DNA of 64,000 bases from Papio anubis (lineage: Eukaryota; Chordata; Mammalia; Primates; Cercopithecidae), in contig NC_044995.1 of the NCBI RefSeq assembly GCF_008728515.1, forward strand, positions 13,589,104 to 13,653,103, read 5' to 3'. A program made the position numbers and the translations under genes. Positions 43,075 through 55,081 of the stretch are shown one piece after another. How positions within the stretch are numbered: the stretch's first letter is position 1; each line of letters opens with the position of its first letter. The notes below the pieces were generated by a model. The model searched no databases, was not told the origin of the DNA, and saw only the letters and a program-made list of their open reading frames with translations.

Positions 43075-43598
43075 TTTTTTTTTTGCCGGGGGTGGGGGTA
43101 TGTGGTGGAGAAGAGGGTCTTGCTCTGCCACCCAGGCTGGAGTGCAGTGGCATGATCTTGGCTCACTGCAATCTCCACCTCCTGGGCTCAGGCAATCTCT
43201 ACTACCTTTGCCTCCCAAGTAGCTGGGACAACAAGCATGCGCCACCATTCCCAACTATTGTTTTGTTTATTTATTTATTTATTTATTTATTCATTCACTC
43301 ATTCATTTATGTATTGAGACAGAGTTTTGCTCTTGTTGCCCAGGCTGGAGTGTGTAGTATGATCTTGGCTCACTGCAACCTCCGCCTCCCAGGTTCAAGT
43401 GCTTCTCCCACCTCAGCCTCCCGAGTAGCTGGGACTACAGGCGTGCGCCACCATGCCCAGCTAATTTTGGTATTTTTAATAGAGACGGGGGTATCGCTAT
43501 CTTGGCCAGGCTGGTCTCGAACTCCTAGCCTCAAGTGATCTTCCCGCCTTGGCCTCCCAAAGTGCTGGGATTACAGGCATGAGCCACCCCGCCTGGGC
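43075..43598 (-). repeat. Two Alus inside Tigger1
   Basis: Partial Alu 43075-43260, full Alu with (TTTA)n tail 43261-43598. Confidence 0.93.
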
Positions 43599-44072
43599 CG
43601 ATACTATGGTTTTTACAAATTGCAAGTGTGTGGCAACCCTGTGTCCAGCAAGCCTGTTGGTGCCATTTTCCCAACAGCACGTGCTCATTTCATGTCTCTG
43701 TGTCACATTTTGGAAATTCTCACAACATGTGAAACTTTTTCATCATTATTATCTCTGCTAGTGTGATCTTTGACGTTACCATTGTAATCATTTCAGGGCA
43801 CCATAAACTGTGCCCACAGAAGACAGCAAACTTAATTGATAAACATTATATGTGTTCTGACTGCTCCACTGACCAGCCGTTTTCCTGTCTCTCTCCTTCT
43901 CCTTGCACCTCCCTCTTCTGTGAGACACAACTATAACGAAACTAGGCCAATTAATAACTCTAAAATGGCCTCCAAGTGTCCAAGTAAAAGGAAGAGTCAC
44001 ACGTCTCTCACTTTAAATCAAAAGCTAGAAATGATTAAACTTAGTGAAGAAGGCCTGTCCAAAGCCGAGATA

Positions 44073-44690
44073 GGGGCCAGTCGTGGTGGCTCACGCCTGT
44101 AATCCCAGCACTTTGAGAGGCCGAGTTTGGAGGATCCCTTGAGGCCAAGAGTTTGAGACCAGCCTGGGCAATATAGTGAGACCCCATCTCTATAAAAAAT
44201 TTTTAAGGTTAGCTAAGTGTGGTAACACATGCCTGTAGTTCCAGCTACTTGGGAGGCTGATGAGGGAGAATTGCTTGATTCCAAGAGTTGAAGGTTACAG
44301 TGAGCTATGACCACAACACTGTACTCCAGAGTGGGCCACAGAGCCAGACCCTGTCTCAAAAAAAAAAAAAAAAAAAGCAATGGCAGGGCATGATGGCTCA
44401 TGCCTGTAACCCAGCACTTTGGGAGGCTGAGGCAGGTGGATCACCTGAGGTCAGGAGTTTGAGACCAGCCTGGCCAATGTGACAAAATCCCATCTCTACT
44501 AAAAATACAAAAATTAGCTGGGCATGGTGGTATGCATCTGTAATCCCAGATACTTGGCAGACTGAGGCAGAAGAACTGCTTGAACCTGGGAGGCGGATGT
44601 TGCAGTGAGCCGAGATTGCGCCACTGTACTCCATCCTGAGTGACAGAGCAAGACTCCATCTCAACAAACAAACAACAACAAAAAAGACTT
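44073..44690 (+). repeat. Two tandem Alus at the Tigger1 deletion point
   Basis: Copies 44073-44380 and 44383-44690 replace the missing middle of the transposase. Confidence 0.93.
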
Positions 44691-45077
44691 CGGTGGAGGC
44701 ATTTACTGCAGATGTGCTAGAAATAGCAAGAGAACTAAAATTAGAAGTAGAGTCTGAAGATGCGACTGAATTGCTGCAATCTCATGATCAAACTTGAATA
44801 GACGAGGAGTTGCTTCTTATGGATGAGCAAAGAAAGTGGTTTCTTGAGATAGAATCTGTGCCTGGTGAAGATGCTGTGAATATTGTTAAAATGACAACAA
44901 GGGATTTAGGATATGACATAAACTTACTTGATAAGGCAGTAGTAGGGATTGAGAGGACCGGCTTCAATTTTGAAAGTTCTACCGTGGGTGGAATGCTATC
45001 AAACAGCATCGCATGCTACAGAGAAATCTTTTGTGAAGGAAGAGGCAAATGATGCAGCAAACTTCACTGTTGTCTTG

Positions 45078-45387
45078 TTTTATTTATTTATTTATTTACT
45101 TACTTACTGAGACAGAGTCTCACTCTGTCACCCAGGCTGGAGTGCAATGGCGCGATCTCAGATCACTGCAGCCTCCGCCTCCCAGGTTCAAGCAATTCTC
45201 CTGCCCCTGCCTCCCGAGTAGCTGAGATTACAGGCACGTGCCACCACGCCTGGTTAATTGTTGTATTTTTAGTAGAGATGGGGTTTCACCAAATTGGCCA
45301 GCCTGGTCTCAAACTCCTGACCTCAGGTGATCCCCCCGCCTCGACCTCCCAAAGTGGGATTACAGATGTGAGCCACTGTACCCAGTC
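45078..45387 (-). repeat. Alu with (TTTA)n tail
   Basis: TTTATTTACTTACTTACTGAG to GTGAGCCACTGTACCCAGT. Confidence 0.94.
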
Positions 45388-45411
45388 AGTTGTCTTATTT
45401 GAAAAATTGCA

Positions 45412-45705
45412 GCAGACCCAGTGGCTCACACCTGTAATCCCAACACTTTGGGAGGCCAAGGCAGGAGGATTTCTTGAGCCCAGGAGTTTGAGATCACCCT
45501 GGGCAATATAGGGGGACCCCGTCTCCACACACACACAAAAAATTTAATTAGCCAGGCATGGTGGCGTGTGCCTGTGGTTCGCTACTCAGGAGGCTGAGGT
45601 GGGAGGATTGCTTGAGCCCTGGCGGTCAAGGCTGCAGTGGCCTGTGATCACATCACTGCACTTTAGCCTGGGCAATAGTGAGACTCTGTCTCTTAAAAAA
45701 AAATT
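45412..45705 (+). repeat. Alu
   Basis: CAGACCCAGTGGCTCACACC to an A-rich tail. Confidence 0.92.
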
Positions 45706-45744
45706 GTTAAAACGTGGAAAAAGAAAAAGGAAAAAGAATCTATC

Positions 45745-46185
45745 TTAGAATCAACGAAGGTGTTCTGTGAGTGTCTACTCTGTGTCCCTCTGGGGTGAGA
45801 ATACAGCAATGATGGGGCCGGCTCTACCCCAGAGAGAGGAGGTTGATGCAAAGTATACTTACTACCTCCAAGGACCCCTTGGTTGATGTTGGGGATCCAG
45901 TGGTGACTGAGACAGCACCAACCCTGTGGACTCTGAGTCTAGAAGGGAACACACCTCCGTCCTCAGACAGTGATGACCCACGGTGGCCACAATGGGGTTG
46001 AAGCTGCCCAGAGAGGTGTGGGAGCCATGGGGGTGCCTGACCCAGCCTAGGGGTGGGGATGGAGTCAGTGAAGGATTTTTGGAGAAAGTTAATTCATTCA
46101 ACACATGCTTTCCAGACACCTACTGTGAGCCAGGCCCTGGCTGGTCGAGGCTGGAGACACAGCAGTGACAAAGACAGTCCCTGAA
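45745..46185 (+). repeat. Ancient interspersed repeat, sister of 42660
   Basis: GTGTGGGAGCCATGGGGGTG and ACACAGCAGTGACAAAGACAG. A related start recurs at 46370-46530 and 46866-46970. Confidence 0.4.
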
Positions 46186-46540
46186 CCATTTCTCCTGCCC
46201 ACTCCCAAGCCTCCTTTCCTGCCTGCCCTTTCTCTCTGTGTCTCTTAGAAATTCTAAAGCATGTCCCTAGGAATATATACATGTGGTGGCCTCCACCTTC
46301 TCTCCACTCTCCACAACCTGGGTAAACCTGAAATCAGTCCTCAGGGATTCATATTCAATATTTATGTAAATATTGGCTGTCTTTTAGGTGCTAGGCACAG
46401 TTTTAGGTACTGATACAGTGATGAATAAGACACAGAAGGCCCTTGCTCTTGTGGAGCTTATATATTTTAAAAATATATAAATAGTAAACAAAAGTAATTA
46501 AGGTAGTGTCAAGTAGTGATAAGAAAAAAGAAGAAAAAGG

Positions 46541-46852
46541 GCCAGACATGGTGGCTTACGACTGTAATCCCAGCACTTTGGGTGGATCACTTGAGGTCAA
46601 GAGTTTGAGACCAGCCTGGCCAACATGGCAAAACCCCATCTCTACTAAAACTACTAAATAAATAAATAAATAAATAAATAAAAGAAGAGCCAGGTGTCCT
46701 GATGGGCACCTGTAGTCCCAGCTGCTCGGGAGGCTGAGCCATGAGAATTGCTTGAACCCAAGAGGCAGAGGTTGCCATGAGCCGAGATTGTGCCACTGCA
46801 ATCCAGCTTGGGTGGTAGAGCAAGACTCTGTCTCAAAAAACAACAAAAAACA
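46541..46852 (+). repeat. Alu with internal (AAAT)n
   Basis: GGCCAGACATGGTGGCTTAC; an AAATAAATAAAT run sits in the middle A-rich linker (46656-46682). Confidence 0.93.
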
Positions 46853-47029
46853 AAATAAAACAAAACAGTCCTTGCTCTCATGGAGCTTATAAGCAAAAGT
46901 AATTAAGATAGTGTCAAGTAATGATAAGAAAAACGAAGGAAAAGCAAGCAAGAAGATAGAGATGGGCAGTTGGGGAAGGGGTTTGGGGAAGGGGTAGACT
47001 GCCACTGGCAATTTTCCCATCCCTGTGGG

Positions 47030-47400
47030 CATGTGCCACTCTTTCCAGCAAGAGGCAGAGTCTCTTTCCCCTTCCCTTAAATTTGGGCCAGTCTTGTGAC
47101 TTTCTTTGTCACAAGAAGTGACACTCTGAGACTCCCAAACCCAGGCCTTAACAGGTTTCAGCTCCTGTTTTCTCCTTCTTTCTCCAAAGCTTGTATTCGA
47201 AGAGGTCCTGCTACCCTGCTGGAGAGACCTCATGTAGAGACTGCAGCCACATGGAGATGAGCTTGAAGCCATCCAGGACATTTCAGCCACAGATGAGCTC
47301 CAGCTGAATGCAGGCACAGGTGTAACCCCAGCCAACACCACATGGGGGCAGAAGAACCATACAGCTGAGCCCAGCCAACCCACAGGTTTTCCCGTAACAA
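47030..47400 (+). mobile_element. MLT1-type LTR (ERVL-MaLR)
   Basis: TTAAATTTGGGCCAGTCTTG, AGAAGTGACACTCTGAGAC and ACAGCTGAGCCCAGCCAACC match MLT1 in order. Confidence 0.5.
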
Positions 47401-47407
47401 GCTAGGA

Positions 47408-47800
47408 GTGAGGTGAGCTGAGATCACACCACTACACTCCAGTCTCGGTGACAGAAAGAGACTCTGTCTCAAAAAAACAAAAAACAAAAAAATACGTGAG
47501 GGCCAGGTGCAGTGGCTCACACCTGTAATCTCAGCACTTTGGTAGGCCGAGGTGGGTGGATTGCTTCAGCCCAGGAGTTAGAGACCAGCCTGGGCAACGT
47601 GACAAAACCTGGTCTCTACAAAAATTAGCTGAGCTTGGTGGCAGGCGCTATAGCCCCAGCTACTTTGGAGGCTGTGGTAGGAGGATGGCTTGAGCTCAGG
47701 AGGCGGAGGTTGCATTGAGCTGAGATCAAGCCACTGCACTCCAGCTTGGGCAACAGAGCCAGATCCTGTCTCAAAAAAGAAAGAAAGAAAAAAAAAACAT
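47408..47800 (+). repeat. Alu end fragment and full Alu
   Basis: Fragment 47408-47492 and Alu 47501-47800. 47801-48270 is unique. Confidence 0.92.
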
Positions 47801-48270
47801 GAAATCATGAAACCATGACAGAGGGGCATGAGTAAATAGTGCCTTTTGTATCAGGTCCCACGTGGCTCAGCACAACACTGGTCAGAACCCCAAGTTGTGG
47901 CCTTGGAAGGTTCACTTGGAAGGTTCAAAGAGAGAGGGTGGGAGGAGGCAGAAGGGATGGCTGGGAAGTTGGATTAGGCCTGATAGAGAGAAACAGGTGT
48001 TCCCCATGCAGGAAGGCCCCAGATGAAACACTTGAGGCAAATCTGACAACACTTATTAATGAATTAAATGAACACATTTCCTTCAATTGAGCATCCCTGC
48101 TCCTAAAGATCTATCCGATGGACCTTTTCATGACTGAAGGAATTTCATTGACCACTCCCTGGAGTCTGCAGGGGAAAAAGGATGTCTAGGGGGCCCCATC
48201 TGGATGGAAATGGCACCTGGGGAGTGGAGCACACCTGGGGAGGTGAGGGCCACTTCACTGTTTCTTACTT

Positions 48271-48567
48271 TTTTTTTTTTTCTTGAGACAGAGTCTCTCT
48301 CTGTTGCCCAGGCTGGAGTGTAGTGGCATGATTTTGGCTTACTGCAACCTATATCTCCTGGGTTCAAGCGATTATTCTGCCTCAGCCTCCCAAGTAGCTA
48401 GGATTACAGGCAAGCGCCACCACACCTGGCTAATTTTTCCATTTTTCAGTAGAGACAGGGTTTCACCATGTTGACCAGGTTGGTCTCGAACTCCTGACTT
48501 CAAATGATCCTTCCACCTTGGCCTCCCAAAGTGCTGGGATTACAGGTGTGACCCACCGCACCTGGCC
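48271..48567 (-). repeat. Alu
   Basis: GAGACAGAGTCTCTCTCTGT to GACCCACCGCACCTGGCC. Confidence 0.94.
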
Positions 48568-48661
48568 TCTTGCTTCTAATTTTTAACTGTAACTTTCAAT
48601 TTCATTTAATTACACATTTTTGAATTTTTTTTAAAAATGCATGAAAGGCATACGGCGTGCA

Positions 48662-48955
48662 ATTTTTTTTTTTTTTTTTGAGACAGTCTTGCTCTGTCAC
48701 CCAGGCTGGAGTGCAATCTCAGCTCTCAGCTCACTGCAACCTCCGCCTCCTGGGTTCAAGCAATTCTCCTGCCTCAGCCTCCTTAGTAGCTGGAATTACA
48801 GGCGTGCACCACCATGCCCAGCTAATTTTTGTATTTTTAGTAGAGACAGCGTTTCACCATGTTGGTCAGGCTGGTCTCGAACTCCTGACCTCATGATCCA
48901 CCCGCTTTGGCCTCCCAAAGTGCTGGGATTACAGGTGTGAGCCATCACACCCGGT
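48662..48955 (-). repeat. Alu
   Basis: Poly-T, GAGACAGTCTTGCTCTGTCA to GAGCCATCACACCCGG. 48956-49215 resembles an old L1 end. Confidence 0.94.
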
Positions 48956-49220
48956 CCCAAGCTTTTAAAATTCATTAGAAATTATTTAAGACACAGAGAC
49001 ACATAACAGATGATAAACTGTCTTGTCAGTAGGATGTTTACATCTCTCATAGTGGGAGGGACAAAAGAGAAAACAAGGTGAATTCCCCTCAATAGGACAG
49101 TGACTGCTGAATAAATGTTGGTACATCCATGCCATAGGCCATGGAAACCACACCACACAGCCATTAGAAAGGGTGAATCGAATGACTCGGAGGGTTGAGG
49201 AAAGCAAGATGCTGAGAGTT

Positions 49221-49665
49221 GCCCAGGCATAGTGGCTCTTGCCTGTCACCCCAGCACTTTGGGAGGCCAGGGTGGGTAGATCGCTTGAGCTTAGGAGTTC
49301 AAGACCAGCCTGGGCAACATAGTGAGATCCCATCTCTACGAAACATATACATATAGCTTGGCATGGGGGTGCATGACCGTGGTCCCAGCTGCATGGGAGG
49401 CTGAGGTGGAAGAATCAGTTGAGCCTAGGAGATCAAGGCTGCAGTGAGCTACGAGCATTCCTATGAAGGAGTCTGTGGGGGAGAGAAGAGAAAGGTGAGG
49501 AAAGAACCAAGCAGAAAAGAAGAAAAGACTTCCCTTAAAAAATTAAAAGTGGCTGGGCATAGTGACTCAACACTGATCATTGTAATCCCAGCACCTTGGG
49601 AGTTGGAGGCAGGAAAATCGCTTGAGCTCGGGAGTTTGAGAACAGCCTGGGCAACATAGGGAGAC
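49221..49665 (+). repeat. Two truncated Alus
   Basis: Alu lacking its 3' end (49221-49452), then another cut at 49665 where a GGAA array begins. Confidence 0.9.
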
Positions 49666-49671
49666 CAGAAA

Positions 49672-49793
49672 GAGGGAGGGAGTGAGGAAGGAAGGAAGGA
49701 AGGAAGGAAGGGAGGGAGGGAGGGAGGGAGGGAGGGAGGGAGGGAGGGAAGGAAGGAAGGAAGGAAGGAAGGAAGGAAGGAAGGAAGGAAAAG
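49672..49793 (+). repeat. (GGAA)n/(GGGA)n microsatellite
   Basis: Blocks of GGAA, GGGA, then about 13 GGAA units. Confidence 0.97.
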
Positions 49794-49798
49794 AAGGG

Positions 49799-50089
49799 AC
49801 CAGGTGTGGTGGCTCACGCCTGTAATCCCAGCACTTCGGGAGGCCGAGGCAGGTGGATCACCTGAGGTCAGGAGTTCGAGACCAGCTGATCAACATGGTG
49901 AAACCCTATCTCTACTAAAAATACAAAAGAAAATTAGCCGGACGCAGTGGCATGCACCTGTAGTCCCAGCTACTTGGGAGGCTGAGAGAATCACTTGAAC
50001 CTGAGAGGCGGAGGTTGCAGTGAGCTGAGATTGTGCCACTGCACTCCAGCCGGGGCAACAGAGCGAGACTCCCCCTTCAAAAAAAAAAG
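49799..50089 (+). repeat. Alu
   Basis: CCAGGTGTGGTGGCTCACGC to a poly-A that grades into GGAA. Confidence 0.94.
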
Positions 50090-50278
50090 GAAGAAGGAAG
50101 GAAGGGAGGGAGGGAGAGAGAGAGAGAGAGAAAGGAAGGAAGGAAGGAAGGAAGGAAGGAAGGAAGGAAGGAAGGAAGGAAGGAAGGAAGGAAGGAAGGA
50201 AAGGGGAGGGCAGGGGAGGGGAAAGGAGGGGAGGGGAAGGAAGGGAAAGGAGAAGGAAAGGAAGAAGGAAGGAAGGAC
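50090..50278 (+). repeat. (GGAA)n and GGGGA-rich microsatellite
   Basis: About 17 uninterrupted GGAA units (50134-50200), flanked by GA and GGGGAGG runs. Confidence 0.97.
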
Positions 50279-50280
50279 GG

Positions 50281-50448
50281 ACTGGGCATGGTGGCACATG
50301 TCTGTGGTCCCAGCTACTCAGGAAGCTGAGGCAGGAGGATCACTTGAGCCCAGGAGGTTGAGGCTGCAGTGAGCTATTGATAGCACCATTGCCCTCCAGC
50401 CTGGGCAACAGAGTAAGACTTTGTCTGGAAAAAAAAAAAAAAAAAATT
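50281..50448 (+). repeat. Alu monomer or right arm
   Basis: TGGGCATGGTGGCACATGTC to poly-A; one arm only. 50449-51039 is unique with no gene seen. Confidence 0.88.
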
Positions 50449-51039
50449 AAAAGCATGCCTGTAGGTGACAAAATTAGAGATATCATGTGCAGGATAGAGG
50501 TGATCTCAGGCGAGGAGAGAGGAAAGGAGCTGTGGCCAGGGAAGGCTGTGGCCCCTGGGCGTGTATTTCAAATGTTTTGATGTTTTTTGTCTTTCAACTG
50601 AGTGCCAGGAGACTCCACTTATTCTTTATTTGTTTTAAATAATTTATAATAAAATTTAAAAACTTGAATAATATGCCTACATGTATGCCCCTATGGAAAA
50701 TTAGCAATGTACAATAACATCAAATTCTTCACCCAGGTTAGCCCCACCCTATCCCCCAAGTCCCTTTTACCCCTGCAGATTCCAGGACCATTAAATGACT
50801 GTTTTCCACAAACATTTCCTGACCACCTGCCATGGACTCTGGACTCAGCCAGGATGGGTCATATCCGGGACTCATCCTCCAGAGACTCCAGTCTGGCAGA
50901 GATGTTGCCTTCCTTCCTCACCACCCCCAGGTTCCTTCCCACCCATACCTTGGGGCGGGCAACCTTCACAGCGGGAGGCCATATTGGGTAACAGACAGAA
51001 ACGACACCCATGACCCAAAGGGCACTCCCTTCCCCAATA

Positions 51040-51230
51040 ATGACAGTAAGGGCCACCGTTTACCTGCATTGAACTCTGAATTCCAGGCGCTGTTCTGAGT
51101 TCTGTGCACGTGTGGACTCCCTCAACCGCATGTCTCCTCTATGAGTAGGACCCATTATTGTCCCATTTCACAAATGGGAAAGCTGAGGTCAAGATACGCA
51201 CCTGAGGCCACTAGTAACTGAACTAGTGAC
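51040..51230 (-). repeat. MIR SINE
   Basis: GTCCCATTTCACAAATGGGA and CACCTGAGGCCACTAGTAAC: reverse MIR. Confidence 0.5.
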
Positions 51231-51231
51231 T

Positions 51232-51548
51232 GGGCTCAGTGGCTCACAAAACGGTGATAATCCCAGCATTTTGGGAGGCCGAGGCAGGCGGATTACCAGA
51301 GCTCAGGAGTTAGAGACCAACCTGGGCAACATGGCAAAACTCCATCTCTACTAAATATACAAAAATTAGCTGGGTATGGTGGTGTACCTGTAATCCCAGC
51401 TATTGGGGAGGCTGAGGGAGGAGAATCGCTTGAACCTGGAAGGCAGAGGCTGCAGTGAGTTGAGTTTGCGCCACTTCACTCCAGCCTGGGCGACAGAGTG
51501 AGACTCTGTTTCCAAAGGTTAAAAAACAAACAAACAAACAAACAAAAA
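51232..51548 (+). repeat. Alu
   Basis: GACTGGGCTCAGTGGCTCAC to (CAAA)n. Confidence 0.93.
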
Positions 51549-51673
51549 AAACTAGTAAGTGGCAAAGTTGGCTTTCAAACCCAGACAGACTGGAACCCGA
51601 GTATCCTCTGAACCACTATCCTGAGCTCTGTGGATGTGTCTCTTGTATCCATATTGAACCAGTCACTTTTTTC

Positions 51674-51784
51674 TCAGCCTCCCAGGCTCAAGTGATCCTC
51701 CCACCTCAGCCTCCTGAGTACCTGGAACCACTGGTGCATGCCCCCACACCCAGGCTAATTTTAAATTTTTTTTGTAGAGACAGG
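51674..51784 (-). repeat. Alu fragment
   Basis: GCCTCCCAGGCTCAAGTG to TTGTAGAGACAGG. Confidence 0.88.
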
Positions 51785-52075
51785 TGAACCTGTCACTTTT
51801 GATATGAGCTTTTCCATGAAGGATTTAGAAGAATGTCACAGATCCATGGGTGAGGGGAGATCTGCCCTGAAAGATTAGGATATTCTAGGCCTTCTGCAAA
51901 CAGGGAGGGATGGGTGCAGGTTATGCTAAGCTCTCAATATGCTTTATTTTATTCCATCCTCCCTCCCAGAAAGGATGCATCTGTCCTACAAGAGTTGAAA
52001 GCATGGGCTTTGATACACATGGAAGTATTTATGGATGGAATATGATGACTGGGATTTGCTTTAAATGTCTCAGCA

Positions 52076-52622
52076 CAAAAAGGAAGGAAGGGAAGAGGGA
52101 GGGAATACAGGAAGGAAAGAAAGGAGAAAGGAAGAAAGAAGTATGGAGGAGAGGAGGGAGAAAGAGAAAGAGGAGGAAAGAAGGAAGAAAGGAAGGAGGG
52201 AGAGAGAAAGAGCAAAGGAGGGAGGGTAAAAGCAAAGGAAAGGCCAGGAGCAGTGGCTCACACTGTAATCCCAGCACTTTGGGAGGCCAGGGTGGGTGCG
52301 TCACTTGAGGTCAGGAATTCGAGATCAACCTGGTCAACATGGTGAAACCCTGTCTCTACTAAAAATACAAAAAATTAGCTGGGCACGGTGATGTGTGCCT
52401 GTAATCCCAGCTACTCAGGAAGCTGAGGCATGAGAATCGCTGTAACCCGGGTGGCAGAGGTTGCAGTGAGCCAAGATCACGCTACTGCACTCCAACCTGG
52501 GCAACAGAGCGAGACCCCATCTCAAAAAAAAAAAAAAAAAAAAGCAAAAGGAGAGAAGAGAGGAGGGAGGAAGAGGGGAAGGTATAGGAAAGGAGGAGGC
52601 AGGGAAGACAGGAAGGAAGAGA
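52076..52622 (+). repeat. GA-rich tracts around an Alu
   Basis: Imperfect GGAAGAAA/GAGGAG tracts 52076-52240 and 52545-52622 flank Alu 52242-52544. 52623-52985 is unique. Confidence 0.92.
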
Positions 52623-52989
52623 TAATTTGGCAAAATGTGGATAATTTTGGACACTTAATGACTATTTCTGCCTGCAAACATTTTCCTGAGCACTCTGCCA
52701 TGGGCTCTGGGCTCAGTCACATTCTGATTCCATCATAGATTGGGGTATCAGTCTATCATAGATATTATACTATTTTCTCTACTTTTGTATATATTTGGAC
52801 GTTTTCTTAACATTTAAGGGGGGGAAATTTTATCTTCTAGTGTCAGATAGATGTGTGTTCCATCCCAATGTTCTACATACTAGCAGCCTATTAGCCTCCT
52901 TCAGCCTCAGTTTCCTCCTCTATACAATGTGGATAAATAATAGCACAGTCCTCATGATTAACAACCCGAAGACATGACTGTTTCAATTG

Positions 52990-53160
52990 GTTGAAAGCTT
53001 AGTGTGGGCCAAGCTTTGTGCTTAACATACGTTACAATAGCAGCTTACAATATGGGAACAGAAGGCTCAGAGAGGTTATGAAACTTGTCCAAGACTACAC
53101 TGAAGATAAATTGTGAATCCACACCACAAACCCACCAGGTCTGTTTGAGTCCAAAGATCT
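52990..53160 (-). repeat. MIR SINE
   Basis: GGCTCAGAGAGGTTATGAAA and CTTGTCCAAGACTACAC: reverse MIR. Confidence 0.6.
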
Positions 53161-53542
53161 TTTATTTTTTTCAGTTTTTTTAATTTTAATTTTTATGGGT
53201 ACATATTAGGTATGTATATTTATAGGGTACATGAAGAGTCCAAAGATCTTCACCAACCTATCTGGGGCAGCAATTTGACGTATTTGGTTCTACCCTCACC
53301 TCTGTCATCAATCCCCTCTGAGACTTCTGGACTAGTCAGGATAGGCCAGGTGATGTTACAGTAACAAACAGCCCCAACGTCTTGGTAACTTACAACAGCA
53401 GGTTGCTCGCTCCTATCACATCTCTGCTGGAGTCCACTGTGGCTCTGTTCAATGTCAGCTTCACTCCAGAAGCCAGCAGGTGGACTCTATCGGGAACCTG
53501 GTGGTCCATATGGCAGAGAGAGCAGTGACAGGGCAAATCACT

Positions 53543-53837
53543 TTATTTTTTTTTGAGACAGGGTGTTGCTCTGTTGCCCAGGCTGGGATGCAATAGCACA
53601 ATCATAGCTCATTGCAGCCTTGAACTCCCGAGCTTAAGCTATCCTCTTGCCTCAGACTCCCAAGTAGCTGGGACCACAGGTGTGTGCCACCATGCCTGGC
53701 TAATTTTTTTAATTTCTTGTAGAGACAGGGTCTTGCCATGTTGCCCAGGCTGGTTTTGAACTCCTGCGCTCAAGCAATCTACCCACCTTGGCCTCCCAAA
53801 GTGCTGGGATTACATGCATGAGCCCCCATACCCGGCT
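53543..53837 (-). repeat. Alu (J-like)
   Basis: GAGACAGGGTGTTGCTCTGT to GAGCCCCCATACCCGGC. The flanks 53335-53542 look like an older unnamed repeat. Confidence 0.93.
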
Positions 53838-54157
53838 GACAAACCACTCAAGCTCTGAAATCTGCTGGAAATGACTCAGGTTACATCCGCCCACAGTTCA
53901 GAGTCCCTGCAAGGACATTCCCGTCCTTTCTTCCAACATGGGACCTGCTGACCTTTTGATCCACATGAATCGTGAATCAGCAGACATAGCTGAGTCCAGC
54001 TACTTGCTGTTAGACTTTGAGATGAACACTCAGAAGTCTCCATCCCTCATCTGCAAAATAAGGGCTTATAATGCTTACATCATAGGGCATCAGATGCAAT
54101 AAATTACGTGAAACATCCACACAGTTCTAGCCAGAAATGATACCTCCTTCCCTTTTT

Positions 54158-54398
54158 CCTTTTTTTTTTTTTTTAATTATTATACTTTAAGTTCTAGGGT
54201 ACATGTGCACATTGTGCAGGTTTGTTATGTATGTATACATGTGCCATGTCGGTGTGCTGCACCTGTTAACTCATCATTTACATTAGGTATATCTCCCAAT
54301 GCTATCCCTCCCCCTTCCCCCAACCCCACGACAGGCCCCGGTGTGTGATGTTCCCCACCCTGTGTCCACGTGTTCTCATTGTTCAATTCCCACCTACT
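54158..54398 (-). mobile_element. Primate L1 (L1PA-type) 3' end
   Basis: Poly-T, AATTATTATACTTTAAGTTC, GGTACATGTGCACATTGTGC and CACAGGC-like text match the reversed L1PA end. 5' truncated to about 240 bases. Confidence 0.85.
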
Positions 54399-54755
54399 TT
54401 CAATAGTGATATGGATGGAATATTTGTGTCTCCTGAAATTCATATGTTGAAGCCCTAACCCACCAATATGTGGTATTACAAAAATGACCACAGCAATATT
54501 TCAGGCCCTACATCCTTTTCCAGAACGCTGTTATTCTTTTGCCCCTTCCCCTGAACTTGGACGAACAGAATATGGCAAGAGTGATGCTGTATGATCTCTG
54601 AGGGTACGGCAGAAAGGCAACATGGCTTCCCTCTCTTGACATTCTCACCCAAGGGTACCTAGTGCCGAGTAATGAATTACCACAAGCCTAGGGGCTTAAA
54701 ATAGCACCCATGTGTACACACCCGTTAGGAAGGCTACTGTAAAAAACAAAAAGAA

Positions 54756-55035
54756 GCAGGGCGTGATGACTCACTCAAAATCCCAGCACTTTGGGAGGTT
54801 GAGGTAGGAGGATTGCGAGAGCCCAGGAGTTTGAGACCAGCTTGGGCAACAGAGCAAGACTCTGTCTCTACAAAAAAAAAAAAAAAAAAAATTTATCTGG
54901 ATATAGTGGCACATGTCTATAGCCCCAGCTACTCGGGAGGATCACTTGATCCCAGACGTTCGAAGCTGCAGTGAACTGTGATTGCACCACTGTACTCCAG
55001 CCTGGGTGACAGAGTGAGACCTTGTCTCTAAAAAA
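54756..55035 (+). repeat. Alu followed by (CA)n
   Basis: GCAGGGCGTGATGACTCACT to AAAATTAAAAC, then CA repeat 55050-55078. Confidence 0.93.
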
Positions 55036-55050
55036 ATGTAAAAAATTAAA

Positions 55051-55079
<29 letters not shown>

Positions 55080-55081
<2 letters not shown>

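Larger units (their letters stand above)
43020..45412 (+). mobile_element. Tigger1-type DNA transposon, internally deleted and broken by Alus
   Basis: It starts at a terminal repeat CAGGCACACCTCATTTTATT (43020). The transposase N-terminus begins at ATG 43965 (MASKCPSKRKSHTSLTLNQK). The C-terminal transposase part lies at 44690-45075 (EELLLMDEQRKWFLE). The middle, including the DDE core, is missing. Alus lie at 43075, 43266, 44073, 44383 and 45078. It cannot transpose. Confidence 0.8.

Noticed and set aside
49461..50372. Frames rich in Arg, Lys, Gly and Glu, and reverse frames of Leu, Pro, Ser
   Set aside because: They are translations of GGAA microsatellites and adjoining Alus.
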